36,989 nt of DNA, from positions 1 to 36,989 of the forward strand of contig JAUYAG010000086.1 in assembly GCA_030693575.1 (NCBI GenBank), read 5' to 3'. The notes beneath the pieces are model-generated. The model was given only the letters and a program-made list of their open reading frames with translations, searched no databases and was not told where the DNA came from. Shown piece after piece: positions 34,145 to 36,989 of this stretch. Positions within the stretch are counted from its first letter, which is position 1; every line of letters starts with the position of its first letter. The position numbers and the translations under genes were made by a program. The DNA is from Brevundimonas sp. GTDB lineage: Bacteria > Pseudomonadota > Alphaproteobacteria > Caulobacterales > Caulobacteraceae.

Positions 34145-35125
34145 TCAAGTCATGCGAATGCCGCCGCTGACCGGGCGCGTTTCAACGGCAATGATCCGGT
34201 CGTTGCCCACCGGGCCGAGGGGGTAAAGGCCGGGGAGGGGCTGACCAAGGCATTCCTCCGCCAGTTCCACGAGAGGCCCTTCGGCAGCCACCATTGGAAC
34301 GACCTGAAGCGCCACCGAAGTCTCGAACGAGCGGTCGGTAATGCCGACCGCCGCGCCGTAAGTGATTACAAAGGCGACACTCACGCGCTCTTGGAAATGG
34401 CAACCACGGACTATGCAGGCGGCACCTTTGTAACTCTCGCCCGGCGCGATAACGGCATTCAGGACCTCGGCTTGCATCGGCGCGCCGTCGCGCACCATTT
34501 GATCCAGCGTGGGGTCCCCCCCTCCGAATGGAGAAACGTGTCGGAACGGCTGCCCGCCCGTCACAATGGCTGGGACGCGCCCGATGTTCGTCCAACATAC
34601 AGTAAGCGTGTAGCGCTCAGCATTGACGTCCTTGATAAGGACCGATCCCAAGGAAAGGATTGGACGCGTTTCCAGATCAGCGATCTGGAAGCTCGCCTGA
34701 GCAGCGCGCCCCGCGTACCAAGCAGCGGCCATCGCCGCGACCCAGGTAAGGAAGCCCAAGATTGTCCCGACTACCAATGTGGTGGACTGTTTGTAGGTAA
34801 GCCAAACAATCGCTTCGGCAGCGTCCGCAGATCGGGCCTGTTGACGCAGATCGTCTTCCTTGAGGCGGTGATCCTCAGCGGCGTCGGCGCATCGTTGGCG
34901 TTCTAACGCGTCTTCCCCGTTGGCGGGCGGTCGCGGCCGGGTTGGGCGACACTGGCCGCCGCCGGGATAGTAGTCGGTCTGCTTTGCTTGAAGCCGCTCA
35001 AATCTGGGGAGGTCTGGCTGCCCTGGCTTTAAGACTTCCCAGATCAGTGGTGAGCCGATGATCGCGATCAGGAGGAAAGCCGCCCATCCAGCGTGATTCT
35101 TCAAACGTGTTCGTATCCGCCCCAT
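34145..35125 (-). CDS. Hypothetical two-TM membrane protein
   Basis: 326 aa, family not recognised. Membrane segments lie at about residues 13-31 (GWAAFLLIAIIGSPLIWEVL) and 118-142 (VVGTILGFLTWVAAMAAAWYAG). Between them is a polar region rich in Arg, Asp and Ala with two or three Cys. After the second helix a beta-rich soluble domain begins with LETRPILSLGSVLIKDV and continues with LTVCWTNIGRVPAIVTG. This outline of two helices plus a C-terminal soluble domain resembles many uncharacterised alphaproteobacterial proteins. No link to the sugar genes is evident; it is probably genomic flank or accessory cargo. Confidence 0.65.
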   Translation of the reverse strand: MGRIRTRLKNHAGWAAFLLIAIIGSPLIWEVLKPGQPDLPRFERLQAKQTDYYPGGGQCRPTRPRPPANGEDALERQRCADAAEDHRLKEDDLRQQARSADAAEAIVWLTYKQSTTLVVGTILGFLTWVAAMAAAWYAGRAAQASFQIADLETRPILSLGSVLIKDVNAERYTLTVCWTNIGRVPAIVTGGQPFRHVSPFGGGDPTLDQMVRDGAPMQAEVLNAVIAPGESYKGAACIVRGCHFQERVSVAFVITYGAAVGITDRSFETSVALQVVPMVAAEGPLVELAEECLGQPLPGLYPLGPVGNDRIIAVETRPVSGGIRMT

Positions 35126-35266
35126 GGAGGCGACCTAATGCCAGATTTGGAACCAGAGCAACGCTTCGACGCCCCTCTCAAGGCAATGCTAACGAAAGCG
35201 CCGGACGAGCTACCGCCCGAACCATCCCCAGACGACCGGAACGATCTGGCGGCCGGGACTGAACAC

Positions 35267-35270
<4 letters not shown>
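35126..35270 (+). other. Possible small gene start with strong ribosome site, running antisense into acsA
   Basis: GGAGG at 35126-35130 is seven bases before an ATG at 35138. The first roughly 45 codons (MPDLEPEQRFDAPLKAMLTK, then APDELPPEPSPDDRNDLAAG) read like a small acidic alphaproteobacterial protein. The frame does not stop there but runs antisense through acsA to 36436, which is not credible as protein. Either the stop was lost, or this is chance. The ATG of the minus-strand membrane protein ends at 35125, directly beside the GGAGG. Confidence 0.3.

Positions 35271-36989
<1,719 letters not shown>

Overview
The window is GC-rich DNA from an alphaproteobacterium, most likely Caulobacterales (Brevundimonas-like). 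This is inferred from overall gene content and protein style, not from a marker gene. Most of it is one large surface or exopolysaccharide (EPS) cluster of the Wzx/Wzy type. It lies between the 3' end of a large RTX-type secreted protein gene (left edge) and a 5'-truncated acetyl-CoA synthetase gene (right edge).

Layout: (1) 3-1187, RTX protein C-terminus with a 91-residue tandem duplication, followed by a strong hairpin. (2) 1443-4952, a GDP-mannose pyrophosphorylase fused to an AGE-family isomerase domain, then a PPP-type metallophosphatase. (3) 4989-5826, an IS5/IS427-like element with a broken transposase. (4) 5894-12001, minus strand: export and assembly genes reading Wza-like lipoprotein, Wzc-like tyrosine autokinase, TPR protein with a beta-rich C-terminal domain, tiny exported membrane protein, Wzy/WaaL-type polymerase or ligase. 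(5) 12558-21910, plus strand: priming sugar-phosphate transferase, galE, rmlC, rmlB, rmlD, rmlA, hddA-type heptose kinase, methyltransferase, second Wzy-like polymerase, mostly with ATGA or GTGA overlaps. (6) 22364-27537, minus strand: FkbM methyltransferase, HAD-like COG5610-type protein, Wzx flippase, zinc-ribbon SAM methyltransferase. (7) about 27740-27826, a solo end of an IS like that in (3). (8) 27827-33710: NAD-dependent epimerase, two glycosyltransferases, an HddC-GmhB fusion and a second, translationally coupled AGE-family protein. (9) 34145-36989: an unrecognised two-TM membrane protein and partial acsA.

Together the genes predict a polymer drawing on UDP-galactose, dTDP-L-rhamnose, GDP-mannose and GDP-D-glycero-D-manno-heptose. 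It would be primed on undecaprenyl phosphate, methylated by up to three methyltransferases, flipped by Wzx, polymerised by one of two polytopic candidates and exported through Wza/Wzc. Phosphomannomutase and GmhA (sedoheptulose-7-P isomerase) are not in the window. AGE-family domains sit exactly beside the nucleotidyltransferases of both the GDP-mannose and GDP-heptose routes, so they may be the aldose-ketose isomerases of both.

The best leads are: the AGE-nucleotidyltransferase partnership in two sugar routes; the IS5-like ends in the same orientation that bracket the cluster core; the stop codon of an epimerase formed at an IS junction; relics of a lost methyltransferase; and an unexplained long imperfect inverted repeat between convergent genes.
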